Below are positions 1 to 6,030 of a stretch of DNA of 6,030 bases, in pieces. Below the pieces are notes generated by a model. It saw only the letters and a list, made by a program, of their open reading frames with translations, was not told the DNA's origin and did not search any database. Made by a program: the position numbers and the translations under genes. Where the stretch lies: positions 1 to 6,030 of the forward strand of contig DGOE01000066.1 of NCBI GenBank assembly GCA_002389295.1. Reading direction: 5' to 3'. The first letter of the stretch is position 1. Every line of letters begins with the position of its first letter. Source of the DNA: Flavobacteriales bacterium UBA4474. GTDB taxonomy: Bacteria > Bacteroidota > Bacteroidia > Flavobacteriales_D > Sanyastnellaceae.

Positions 1-120
1 TGCATTCGTGGAGATGTCACCGGCATTGGTGCTGATGTCGCCTGCATTCGTGGAAATCGCACCGGCGTTGGTACCAATGCCCGTTTCGTTCGTGGCAATG
101 GCCCCCGTGTTGGTGGCAAT
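1..120 (-). repeat. Tandem 21-base (seven-codon) repeat inside the left-edge gene
   Basis: Five full units and a five-codon partial unit lie head to tail on the minus strand: 120-100, 99-79, 78-58, 57-37, 36-16 and 15-1. They encode IATNTGA, IATNETG, IGTNAGA, ISTNAGD, ISTNAGD and ISTNA. Ile, Thr and Asn at positions 1, 3 and 4 are invariant. The threonine codon alternates strictly ACC, ACG, ACC, ACG, ACC, ACG, and the later units also alternate TCC/AGC and GCA/GCC, so the DNA has a hidden 42-base period. The array continues beyond the left edge, so copy number is unknown. Confidence 0.9.
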
Positions 121-624
121 CAATCCGGCGAGGTTGGACAGGTCGGTTGCCAAACCCGCATCACCTGATGCACGGTCGGCAATTTCCTGAGCCAAGACAA
201 CAGCCAGGCTGTCTGCCGTTCCTTCGGGCGCATTGGCTGCGAACAACGCAACCGGGACGGCCGTAACAGCCATCATGCCGAAGGAGGCGAACCCGCCACC
301 ACTGTTTACCTCCACTTGGAAGGAATAACCTCCGGAAGACCAGTCGATGGCCGCCAAGTCCCCAGCACCGGCAACACTGCCTATAGTGAGGTTGATCAGG
401 CCGAACTCATCCGTGAGGATGGCGGAGTGAGTCTCCGTCCACACTGCAGAGGATGCAGCGTCAAGGAGAGTAAAGCGAACGTCCAGCGTAGCATTCTCTA
501 AGGCGTCGCCACCCGCGTCGCGGGCTACGGCCTGGTATGCTATCCCGTAGTTTTGTTGGGCTTGAAGGCCAAAAGTGGCCGCCAACAGGAAAGTGGACAA
601 TAGAATTGAGCGAATCAGTTTCAT
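1..624 (-). CDS. Secreted repeat-containing surface/fibre-like protein, N-terminal part (runs off left edge)
   Basis: The reverse strand is open from an ATG at 622-624 to base 1 with no stop, giving 208 codons of a longer protein. Residues 1-22 (MKLIRS, then a hydrophobic run ending LQA) look like a Sec signal peptide, with likely cleavage before QQ. Residues about 25-130 form a module seen at the start of many Bacteroidota secreted proteins: YQAVARDA at 30-37, VRFTLLD at 49-55, WTETH at 62-66, FGLINLTIG at 74-82, IDW at 93-95 and VPVALFAANA at 123-132. A polar, probably helical linker (138-168) leads into seven-residue repeats of the form I-[AGS]-T-N-x-[GT]-x from residue 169 to the edge. 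Such repeats occur in tail-fibre-like and adhesin-like stalks. The export and surface role is inferred; the C-terminus, where a type IX sorting or endosialidase-chaperone domain might sit, is outside the window. Exact function is unknown. Confidence 0.88.
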   Translation of the reverse strand, partial: MKLIRSILLSTFLLAATFGLQAQQNYGIAYQAVARDAGGDALENATLDVRFTLLDAASSAVWTETHSAILTDEFGLINLTIGSVAGAGDLAAIDWSSGGYSFQVEVNSGGGFASFGMMAVTAVPVALFAANAPEGTADSLAVVLAQEIADRASGDAGLATDLSNLAGLIATNTGAIATNETGIGTNAGAISTNAGDISTNAGDISTNA

Positions 625-735
625 CTCGGTTAAGATTTCTCGAAGTATGAAGATAGGAATAAATTTCGATAAACTCCTAATTTCTTTCGTCCAAAGCGCA
701 TTTTATTCTCCCCTAGGCGTTGTAATCCCCGAAAT
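625..735. other. AT-rich divergent intergenic region
   Basis: These 111 bases separate the leftward secreted-protein gene from the rightward DUF4286-rsmA pair, so promoters for both directions are expected here. By hand count, 38 of the 105 bases in 631-735 are G or C (36%), far below the coding DNA around it. Neither start (624 leftward, 736 rightward) is preceded by a purine-rich Shine-Dalgarno sequence. No convincing promoter was found for the leftward gene; its best -7-like octamer, TATCTTCA, has no -33 partner at the right distance. Confidence 0.75.
636..667 (+). promoter_or_regulatory. Possible Bacteroidota-type promoter for DUF4286-rsmA
   Basis: TTTC at 636-639 and TAAATTTC at 660-667 are separated by 20 bases. 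The Bacteroidota primary sigma factor consensus is TTTG (-33) and TAnnTTTG (-7) with about 19-21 bases between them, so each half differs from consensus at one base (the final G). Transcription would start near 674 and leave a leader of roughly 60 bases before the ATG at 736. In an AT-rich region such a match can arise by chance, so this is only a candidate. Confidence 0.3.
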
Positions 736-1071
736 ATGGAAAATTCAAACCTTATATATAACGTGACGGTATCTGTCGACGAAAAAATACAGTCCGACTG
801 GATATCGTGGATGCTCAACGGGCATTTACGCGATATGCTGAGCACCGGATGTTTCTTGGGGTTTACCTTTTCTGAATTGCATACTGACGCAGAAATGGGA
901 CCGACGTACACCGTGCAATACGAACTTGCCAGCCCGGCCGATTTCGAACGGTATGAAAAGGAGTTTGCACAGCAAATGAGGCAAAAAGGCGCCGAGGTTT
1001 TTGGCAAAAAGGCCCTGGCCTACCGTTCCACAATGCGCATCATTGCCAAAGGCCAATTGCGGGATCAATGA
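736..1071 (+). CDS. DUF4286 family protein
   Basis: This 111-residue soluble protein has no signal peptide or membrane segment. I recognise the DUF4286 pattern: an N-terminal beta strand LIYNVTVSVD (5-14), W-x-x-W-M-x-x-H-x-x-D-M-L (18-30), TG-x-F (32-35), a central GPTYTVQY strand (55-62), a helix FERYEKEFA (69-77) and the FGKK.LAYRS.M end (88-98). The layout resembles a small ferredoxin-like alpha/beta fold, but that is inferred. No catalytic residues are apparent and the biochemical role is unknown. Its TGA overlaps the ATG of rsmA (ATGA at 1068-1071), so the two are almost certainly co-transcribed and translationally coupled. This family often sits beside rsmA in Bacteroidota, which hints at a link with 16S rRNA methylation or ribosome assembly. 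The start at 736 gives the usual family length and N-terminus. Confidence 0.9.
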   Translation: MENSNLIYNVTVSVDEKIQSDWISWMLNGHLRDMLSTGCFLGFTFSELHTDAEMGPTYTVQYELASPADFERYEKEFAQQMRQKGAEVFGKKALAYRSTMRIIAKGQLRDQ

Positions 1072-1880
1072 CCCGTGACCGTCAGCGCGGTGCGGTCCGC
1101 CCAAAAAAACACCTTGGCCAACATTTCTTGACCGACCCGCAAGTGTCGGAGCGCATAGCGGCACTGCTGACCCTCGAAGAAAACCGGCAAGTTCTGGAGG
1201 TGGGTCCGGGCACTGGCGCTTTGACCAAGCCTCTGCTGCAGCGCTTTGGAAGCGGTGTGCACGTGGTAGAAATCGATGCCGAATCCGTGGCGTACCTGCA
1301 CCAAGCCGATTGGATGGATACGCATCGGGTCCACGAGGCCGATCTACTGAAGGTTGACCCCATGGAATTGGGCCTGAACGGACCTTTTGCGCTGGCGGGG
1401 AACTTCCCCTACAACATCAGCACCCAGATCCTCTTCAAGGCGCTGGACTGGCGCGGCCAAGTGGTGGAATGCGTCGGCATGTTCCAGAAAGAAGTGGCAG
1501 AGCGCGTGTGTGCGCCTCCCGGGTCCAAGGTCTATGGCATCCTGTCCGCCCTCCTGCAGAATTACTACACCTGTGAATACGCCTTTACAGTAGGTCCTGG
1601 CGCCTTTCTCCCGCCGCCCAAGGTCGATTCTGGTGTCATCAGGCTGGTGCGCACACCCGACACAGACCCTGACGTGGACTATCACGCACTGAAAAGGGTG
1701 GTCAAAGCGGCTTTCGGGCTGCGCCGTAAAACACTGAGGAACGCCCTGCGCGCGGGAGGTTTCGACGATCAAGCCATTCCAAAAGAGTGGCTTGGGCAGC
1801 GTGCCGAGCAACTCAGCCCCGCTGATTTCGTGACGCTTACCCAGCACCTGATGCCGTCCGAATCACGGTCCGATACCTGA
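1068..1880 (+). CDS. rsmA: 16S rRNA (adenine(1518)-N(6)/adenine(1519)-N(6))-dimethyltransferase RsmA
   Basis: RsmA (KsgA) uses S-adenosylmethionine to dimethylate two adjacent adenines in the 3'-terminal hairpin of 16S rRNA, a late checkpoint in 30S subunit assembly; its loss gives kasugamycin resistance. The 270-residue protein has the full set of motifs: KKHLGQHFL at 13-21, the SAM-binding EVGPGTGALT at 44-53, an acidic residue at the end of the second strand (E68), D92 in HEADLL, and motif IV NFPY at 112-115. FLPPPKVDSG lies at 180-189, and the basic C-terminal FGLRRKTLRN at 216-225 contacts rRNA in the family. NFPY replaces the NLPY of the E. coli enzyme, which is normal among Bacteroidota and keeps the catalytic Asn and the aromatic residue. 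No alternative in-frame start lies between the ATG and the conserved core. Translation probably depends on the overlapping DUF4286 gene. The protein looks intact. Confidence 0.98.
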   Translation: MTRDRQRGAVRPKKHLGQHFLTDPQVSERIAALLTLEENRQVLEVGPGTGALTKPLLQRFGSGVHVVEIDAESVAYLHQADWMDTHRVHEADLLKVDPMELGLNGPFALAGNFPYNISTQILFKALDWRGQVVECVGMFQKEVAERVCAPPGSKVYGILSALLQNYYTCEYAFTVGPGAFLPPPKVDSGVIRLVRTPDTDPDVDYHALKRVVKAAFGLRRKTLRNALRAGGFDDQAIPKEWLGQRAEQLSPADFVTLTQHLMPSESRSDT

Positions 1881-1978
1881 GCGTCAGCGCTTTCCTACCG
1901 GCTACGCAGACAAGGTTTTGCAGGCAGAACCGCCCTCAAGCTTGGATAAGGCGTATCTTAGATGAGAAGCTCTCTGCA
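1881..1978 (+). other. rsmA-fbp spacer
   Basis: These 98 bases hold no gene of normal size. A short stem (AGCG/CGCT, loop TCAG, 1880-1891) straddles the rsmA stop but is too weak to call a terminator. An octamer TATCTTAG at 1954-1961 matches five of six fixed positions of the Bacteroidota -7 element, but no TTTG-like -33 element lies 19-21 bases upstream, so I do not call a promoter. Read-through from rsmA into fbp is possible; a separate fbp promoter is neither shown nor excluded. Confidence 0.55.
1914..1931 (+). other. Small RNA hairpin upstream of fbp
   Basis: GGTTTTG (1914-1920) can pair with CAGAACC (1925-1931) across a four-base loop, CAGG. The seven pairs include one G-U wobble. No run of T follows (next bases GCCCTC), so it does not fit an intrinsic terminator. 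It could be a leader or 3'-end structure, or chance. Confidence 0.25.
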
Positions 1979-3004
1979 ATGATCGGAGCGAACACGCTAC
2001 AAGAATTCGTAGTGGCACGTCAGGCTGAATTCGCCGGTGCCACAGGTGACCTATCGCGCCTGCTTACCGACATCGGTACAGCGGCCAAGATGGTCAACCG
2101 GCACATCAACCGTGCTGGCCTCTCTGGTATTCTCGGTGCACAACAGCACAACGGAAAGGGGTCCACCAACGTGCAAGGGGAAGCCCAACAAAAACTCGAT
2201 GTATACGCCGACGACACCTTTACAAGGGTGCTCCAATCCTGCTTAAAGGTAGGCGGGGTGGTCTCCGAAGAACAGCCCGGCATCATTCATGTGGACCACT
2301 CCAAACGCGGACAAGGCAGGGGATATGGCAAGTACGTGGTCTGCATAGACCCCTTGGACGGCTCGTCCAACATTGACGTCAACATCAGCGTCGGCACCAT
2401 TTTTGGCATCCACAAGAGGCGCTCGCCCTTGACCGAACCGGCGACACCCGAAGACTTCCTGCAACCCGCAAAAGACCTCGTCGCCGCGGGTTATGTGCTC
2501 TACGGGAGTTCGACCATGATGGTCTATTCCACAGGTTGCGGTGTCAACGGCTTTACCTACGACCCTTCCATCGGCGAGTTCTTCCTGTCCCATCCCGACA
2601 TGAAATTCCCGGAGAAGTCCAAGGTGTACAGCATGAACGACGCCAACCTGGACACAGCCGTTTCGGGCGTCCGGAACTACATAGAAAGCTGCCGCCACCG
2701 GGGCATGACCGCCCGGTATACGGGGGCTCTGGTCGCCGATTTCCACCGCAACCTCATCCAAGGGGGGATCTACCTCTACCCGGGAACCGATGCCAAACCC
2801 GAAGGGAAGCTGAGGATGTTGTACGAAGCCCAGCCGCTGGCATTCTTGGCCAATCAGGCGGGGGGCTCGACCCGCTGCCACAACCACGACCTGTTGCACG
2901 TGCAACCGACGTCACTGCACCAGCGCACCCCGCTTTTTACAGGGCATGCCGCTGAGATCGAGCAGCTCGTCGCCCAGATGCACTCCGCTGTGGAGGTGCG
3001 CTGA
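1979..3004 (+). CDS. fbp: Fructose-1,6-bisphosphatase class 1
   Basis: This enzyme hydrolyses fructose 1,6-bisphosphate to fructose 6-phosphate and phosphate, the committed step of gluconeogenesis, using Mg2+ in the cytosol. The 341-residue length is normal for class I. Visible motifs: the metal ligand pair E97-E98 (VVSEEQPG), the family signature DPLDGSSNID at 124-133 with D124 and D127, N220 in YSMN, R246-Y247 in ARYTGA, Y267 in IYLYPG, K277 in GKLRML and the metal ligand E283 in LYEAQP. HQRTPLFTG near the C-terminus (314-322) is also typical. The N-terminal ATGDLSRLL (21-29) and K118-Y119 correspond to the AMP-inhibition site of the mammalian enzyme, so allosteric inhibition by AMP is plausible; the equivalent of mammalian R140 is a lysine. 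The ATG at 1979 gives the family's usual beginning (TLQEFV..RQ.EF). No Shine-Dalgarno is evident. Its stop lies seven bases from the stop of convergent mfd. Confidence 0.98.
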   Translation: MIGANTLQEFVVARQAEFAGATGDLSRLLTDIGTAAKMVNRHINRAGLSGILGAQQHNGKGSTNVQGEAQQKLDVYADDTFTRVLQSCLKVGGVVSEEQPGIIHVDHSKRGQGRGYGKYVVCIDPLDGSSNIDVNISVGTIFGIHKRRSPLTEPATPEDFLQPAKDLVAAGYVLYGSSTMMVYSTGCGVNGFTYDPSIGEFFLSHPDMKFPEKSKVYSMNDANLDTAVSGVRNYIESCRHRGMTARYTGALVADFHRNLIQGGIYLYPGTDAKPEGKLRMLYEAQPLAFLANQAGGSTRCHNHDLLHVQPTSLHQRTPLFTGHAAEIEQLVAQMHSAVEVR

Positions 3005-3011
3005 TCACAAG

Positions 3012-6000
3012 TCAACCGGGGTTGGCCACAGGCCGCGCCGTGCTGCCGCTGAGGTGGCGCAGGATGTCCATGGCCACAGGCAAGGTGGGCACAGGCTCCA
3101 CCCGCAAGCGCAGTGAGCCGTTGCGCTGGTACATCTGAACGCCCTTGGTGTTGCGCTGCATGTAGTCCAGCACGCGCTGGAAACGGACCCCTTTGTAATA
3201 GCCGCTGCCTTCCTCGTCGTGGAAGACCCCGATCAGTTTGCCTCCCTTGAGCACCAGCTTGCCGAATCCCACCACCTGGGCCATCCAACGCAACCGGATG
3301 GTCTCCAGCAAATCCTCGGCTTCCTGCGGCAGGGGGCCAAACCGGTCCACCAACCGCTCTTCGTAAGCCTGCAGTCCTTCCTCATCGGCCATCTCGTCCA
3401 ACTCCCGGTACAGCGCAATCCGCTCGGCTATGTCGGAGATGTAATGGTCGGGCAACATCAAGGCGAGGTCCGTTTCGAGCACGGTTTCCTCTACATAGCG
3501 TTCCCTGGAGTCGGCCTCCTCGCGCGCCAACTCGGCAAATTCCTCATCCTTGAGCTCTCGGATGGCTTCCGAGAGGATCTTCTGGTACATCTCAAACCCG
3601 ATGTCCGTGATGAAGCCACTCTGCTCGCCGCCCAGCAGGTTGCCGGCCCCGCGTATGTCCAGGTCGCGCATGGCGATGTTCATGCCGCTGCCGAGCTCGC
3701 TGAACTGTTCCATGGCCTGAAGGCGCTTGCGGGATTCGGTGGGCAGAGCGTGCAAGGGCGGCGCCAGCAGGTAACAGAATGCCCGCTTGTTGGACCGACC
3801 GACCCGACCGCGCAGCTGGTGCAGATCACTCAGGCCAAAGGTGTGGGCCTCATTGATCAGGATGGTGTTGGCGTTGGAAATATCGATGCCGCTCTCGATG
3901 ATGGTCGTCGCCACGAGCACATCGTAAGCCCCGTCGATGAAGTCCGACATCACCCGCTCCAGCTGTTCTCCGTCCATTTGCCCATGACCAATGCCCACAC
4001 GGGCATCTGGAACAAGGCGGTTGATCATGCCCGCCACCTCGCGGATGTTGGCCACCCGATTGTGCACGAAATAGGCCTGTCCGCCGCGCGATACCTCATA
4101 GGCGATGGCGTCGCGGATCAGCTCCTCATTGAAGGACCCGATCTCGGTTTCCACCGGGTATCGGTTGGGGGGTGCCGTATTGATGATGCTCAAGTCCCGG
4201 GCCCCCATCAATGAAAACTGAAGGGTCCGCGGAATGGGTGTCGCCGTCAGCGTCAGGGTGTCCACGGTCGCCCGCAGCGTCTTCAGCTTGTCCTTGACCG
4301 CCACTCCGAACTTCTGCTCCTCATCGATGATGAGCAGCCCGAGGTCCTTCCACTTGATGCGCTTGCCTACGATGGCATGGGTGCCAATGAGGATGTCAAT
4401 CTCTCCCGCCTCCAAGGCCTTGACCGTCTCGGTCATCTTCTTTCCGGTCTTGAACCTGTTTACGTAGTTGACCGTGACCGGGAAGTCTTTGAGGCGGCGG
4501 GAAAAACTCCGGAAATGCTGCATCGACAAGATGGTCGTGGGCACCAGCACCGCGACCTGCTTGCCGTCCGTTGCCGCCTTGAAGGCCGCCCGGATGGCAA
4601 TTTCCGTTTTGCCAAAACCCACATCGCCACAGACCAACCGGTCCATGGGCACTTCCTTCTCCATGTCCTCCTTGACCGCTTCTGTCGCCGTCAGCTGGTC
4701 TGGGGTGTCCTGGTACATGAAGCTCGCCTCGAGCTCGGTTTGGAGATAGGTATCCGGAGTGTAGGCAAACCCCCTGGAGGCGCGGCGCTTGGCGTAGAGC
4801 TTGAGCAGGTCGTAAGCGATCTCCTTGACCCGCTTTTTGGTCTTGCTCTTGGTGGTCGCCCAAGTGGTGGAGCCCAACTTGTGCACCTTGGGCGGCATGC
4901 CCTCCTTTCCGGTGTACTTGGAAATGCGGTGCAGCGAATGGACGCTCACGTAGAGGATATCGCCCCCCTTGTACTTGAGGCGGATCGCCTCTTGCTCTTT
5001 GCCCCCGACATCGACCTTTTGCAGGCCGCTGAATTCACCGATACCGTGGTCAATGTGCACCACGAAGTCGCCGGGCTCCAGGCTCATCAGCTCCTTGATG
5101 GTCAGCGCCTGCTTGTTCTTTTTGAAGCCGTCCTTCAGGCGGAAGCGGTGGTAGCGCTCAAAAATTTGGTGGTCGGTGTAGACGGCAAGCTTGAGGCCTA
5201 CATCCACGAAACCCTCGCTCAATTCAGCGGGAATCGGCTGGTATTTGACCTCGTCGCCGCGGTCGGCAAAGATGTCGTGCAGCCGCTCGAGTTGGGTGCC
5301 CTGACCGGCCACCACAAACGTGGCATAACCGTCCTGGTGCCGGTGCTTGAGGTGCTCGGCCAACAGGTCGAAATTCTTGTTGAATCCCGGCTGGTCCTTT
5401 TGGCCAAAGTCCACCGAGACGCGGTCTGTAAAAGACGATCCGCCGCCAAACTCCACGACGCGCTGGGTGTCCAACCGGCGTTCGAAACGCAGGCCCGTGG
5501 TGTACAATTCTCCGGGCCTCAGGGCTTCGGTTTGTCCCGTCCTCCTGTCGTAAAACGCCTGCGCCTTCTCCACTTCCTTGTCGAGTTGGTCCACCACCCC
5601 GTTGACATCCCACGCCCACACCGTGCAGTCTTCTCCGAGAAAGTCCAAAAAGGGCTCGCGCTCCTCTTTGAGCAACTGATCGCCAACGTCCGGAACAATG
5701 ACCGCGCGGTCCATCTTGCCCACGCTCAGCTGGTCCGCGGGGTCAAATTTGCGGATACCGTCCACCTCGTCTCCAAACAATTCAATGCGGTACGGGTGGT
5801 CAAAAGCAAAACTGAAAATGTCCACGATGCCACCGCGAATGGCGTACTGACCCGGCTCATAGACGTACTCCACCTTTTCGAAACCGTAGTCAATGAGGAT
5901 GTCGTCCAGGAAATCCTGGCTGATCCTGTCACCGCGTTGGATGGTGTAGGTATTTCGCTTGAGCTCCTTGCGGGTCGTGACTTGTTCTGCCACCGCCTCC

Positions 6001-6030
6001 GGAAAGCTGACGATGCACACCTTTCCCCGG
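3012..6030 (-). CDS. mfd: Transcription-repair coupling factor Mfd (N-terminus beyond right edge)
   Basis: Mfd is an ATP-driven DNA translocase that pushes RNA polymerase stalled at DNA damage off the template and recruits UvrA for excision repair. Residues are counted from the GTG codon at 6018-6020. That codon is internal: the frame stays open to the edge (R-G-K precede it) and alignment to the E. coli protein implies about 100 residues are missing. Visible in order: the UvrB-like module (about 55-95: RGGIVDIF, YRIELFGDEVD); the CarD-like RNA-polymerase-interacting domain (about 312-370: PGDFVVHIDHGIG); the SF2 translocase with Walker A GDVGFGKTE 465-473, DEEQ 566-569, TATPIPRTL 592-600, VATTIIESGIDI 703-714 and HQLRGRVGRS 734-743; then the C-terminal TRCF domain (about 850-955). 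The core ends LLGGEQSGFI (795-804) as in RecG/Mfd proteins. No frameshift or missing motif is seen. It converges on fbp. Confidence 0.98.
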   Translation of the reverse strand, partial: RGKVCIVSFPEAVAEQVTTRKELKRNTYTIQRGDRISQDFLDDILIDYGFEKVEYVYEPGQYAIRGGIVDIFSFAFDHPYRIELFGDEVDGIRKFDPADQLSVGKMDRAVIVPDVGDQLLKEEREPFLDFLGEDCTVWAWDVNGVVDQLDKEVEKAQAFYDRRTGQTEALRPGELYTTGLRFERRLDTQRVVEFGGGSSFTDRVSVDFGQKDQPGFNKNFDLLAEHLKHRHQDGYATFVVAGQGTQLERLHDIFADRGDEVKYQPIPAELSEGFVDVGLKLAVYTDHQIFERYHRFRLKDGFKKNKQALTIKELMSLEPGDFVVHIDHGIGEFSGLQKVDVGGKEQEAIRLKYKGGDILYVSVHSLHRISKYTGKEGMPPKVHKLGSTTWATTKSKTKKRVKEIAYDLLKLYAKRRASRGFAYTPDTYLQTELEASFMYQDTPDQLTATEAVKEDMEKEVPMDRLVCGDVGFGKTEIAIRAAFKAATDGKQVAVLVPTTILSMQHFRSFSRRLKDFPVTVNYVNRFKTGKKMTETVKALEAGEIDILIGTHAIVGKRIKWKDLGLLIIDEEQKFGVAVKDKLKTLRATVDTLTLTATPIPRTLQFSLMGARDLSIINTAPPNRYPVETEIGSFNEELIRDAIAYEVSRGGQAYFVHNRVANIREVAGMINRLVPDARVGIGHGQMDGEQLERVMSDFIDGAYDVLVATTIIESGIDISNANTILINEAHTFGLSDLHQLRGRVGRSNKRAFCYLLAPPLHALPTESRKRLQAMEQFSELGSGMNIAMRDLDIRGAGNLLGGEQSGFITDIGFEMYQKILSEAIRELKDEEFAELAREEADSRERYVEETVLETDLALMLPDHYISDIAERIALYRELDEMADEEGLQAYEERLVDRFGPLPQEAEDLLETIRLRWMAQVVGFGKLVLKGGKLIGVFHDEEGSGYYKGVRFQRVLDYMQRNTKGVQMYQRNGSLRLRVEPVPTLPVAMDILRHLSGSTARPVANPG

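Noticed and set aside
1..120. Regularly spaced short repeats as a possible CRISPR or intergenic repeat array
   Set aside because: The period is exactly 21 bases, there are no unique spacers, and the repeat is in frame within a signal-peptide-bearing coding sequence.
8..190. Plus-strand 60-codon frame through the repeat region
   Set aside because: It is the antisense image of the seven-codon repeat; the minus frame has a signal peptide and a recognisable domain, the plus frame has neither.
630..1007. Minus-strand 125-codon frame
   Set aside because: It lies antisense to the DUF4286 gene and crosses the AT-rich spacer; its translation resembles no family I know.
1344..1847. Minus-strand 167-codon frame
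   Set aside because: It is antisense to rsmA, whose motifs are complete across this stretch.
1880..1891. Stem AGCG/CGCT after rsmA as a terminator
   Set aside because: It has only four firm pairs and is followed by TTCC, not a T-run.
1954..1961. TATCTTAG as a -7 promoter element for fbp
   Set aside because: No TTTG-like element lies at the proper distance upstream; the nearest TTTG is 33 bases away.
2243..2905. Minus-strand 220-codon frame
   Set aside because: It is antisense to the fbp core; long antisense frames are expected in GC-rich coding DNA.
3013..3040. CAAC/GTTG and GGCC-rich short stems at the mfd end as a bidirectional terminator
   Set aside because: The stems are four pairs long, lie inside the mfd coding end and have no T-run on either strand.
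3219..4214. Plus-strand 331-codon frame
   Set aside because: It is antisense to the mfd translocase and TRCF domains and shows no coherent domain.
6018..6020. GTG as the start codon of mfd
   Set aside because: The frame stays open upstream to the edge, and the family needs about 100 more N-terminal residues; the codon is an internal valine.

Overview
The window is a 6 kb piece of a bacterial chromosome, most likely from the phylum Bacteroidota. Three things point there. The small DUF4286-family protein directly upstream of rsmA is a pairing typical of that phylum. The leftward gene at the left edge starts with a signal peptide and a secreted N-terminal module (a 'YQAVARDA...V.F.LLD...W.ETH...FGL..L.IG...IDW...VP.ALFA' pattern) that is common in Bacteroidota surface proteins. 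No clear Shine-Dalgarno sequence precedes the starts at 624, 736 or 1979, as is usual in this phylum. The coding DNA is fairly GC-rich (a 60-base sample in rsmA, 1201-1260, is 65% GC), so this is not a typical low-GC Flavobacterium. Genus cannot be decided from the window.

Layout from left to right. (1) 1-624, minus strand: the first 208 codons of a secreted, repeat-containing surface or fibre-like protein. It runs off the left edge while still inside a seven-residue repeat. (2) 625-735: an AT-rich divergent intergenic region with one weak Bacteroidota-type promoter candidate facing right. (3) 736-1071, plus: a DUF4286 protein. (4) 1068-1880, plus: rsmA (ksgA), overlapping the DUF4286 gene by four bases. 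(5) 1881-1978: a 98-base spacer with a small hairpin and a six-codon mini-ORF touching the next start. (6) 1979-3004, plus: fbp, class I fructose-1,6-bisphosphatase. (7) 3012-6030, minus: mfd, the transcription-repair coupling factor, complete at its C-terminus and cut at its N-terminus by the right edge. It converges on fbp with only seven bases between the stop codons.

Functionally this is mostly a housekeeping block: 16S rRNA maturation (rsmA, perhaps with its DUF4286 partner), gluconeogenesis (fbp) and transcription-coupled DNA repair (mfd). The left-edge gene is the accessory part. I see no tRNA, rRNA, CRISPR array, insertion sequence, phage gene or defence system. The least ordinary items are the left-edge repeat protein with its alternating 21-base repeat, the overlapping DUF4286-rsmA pair, and the very tight fbp/mfd convergence. 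I do not claim a new biological system here.
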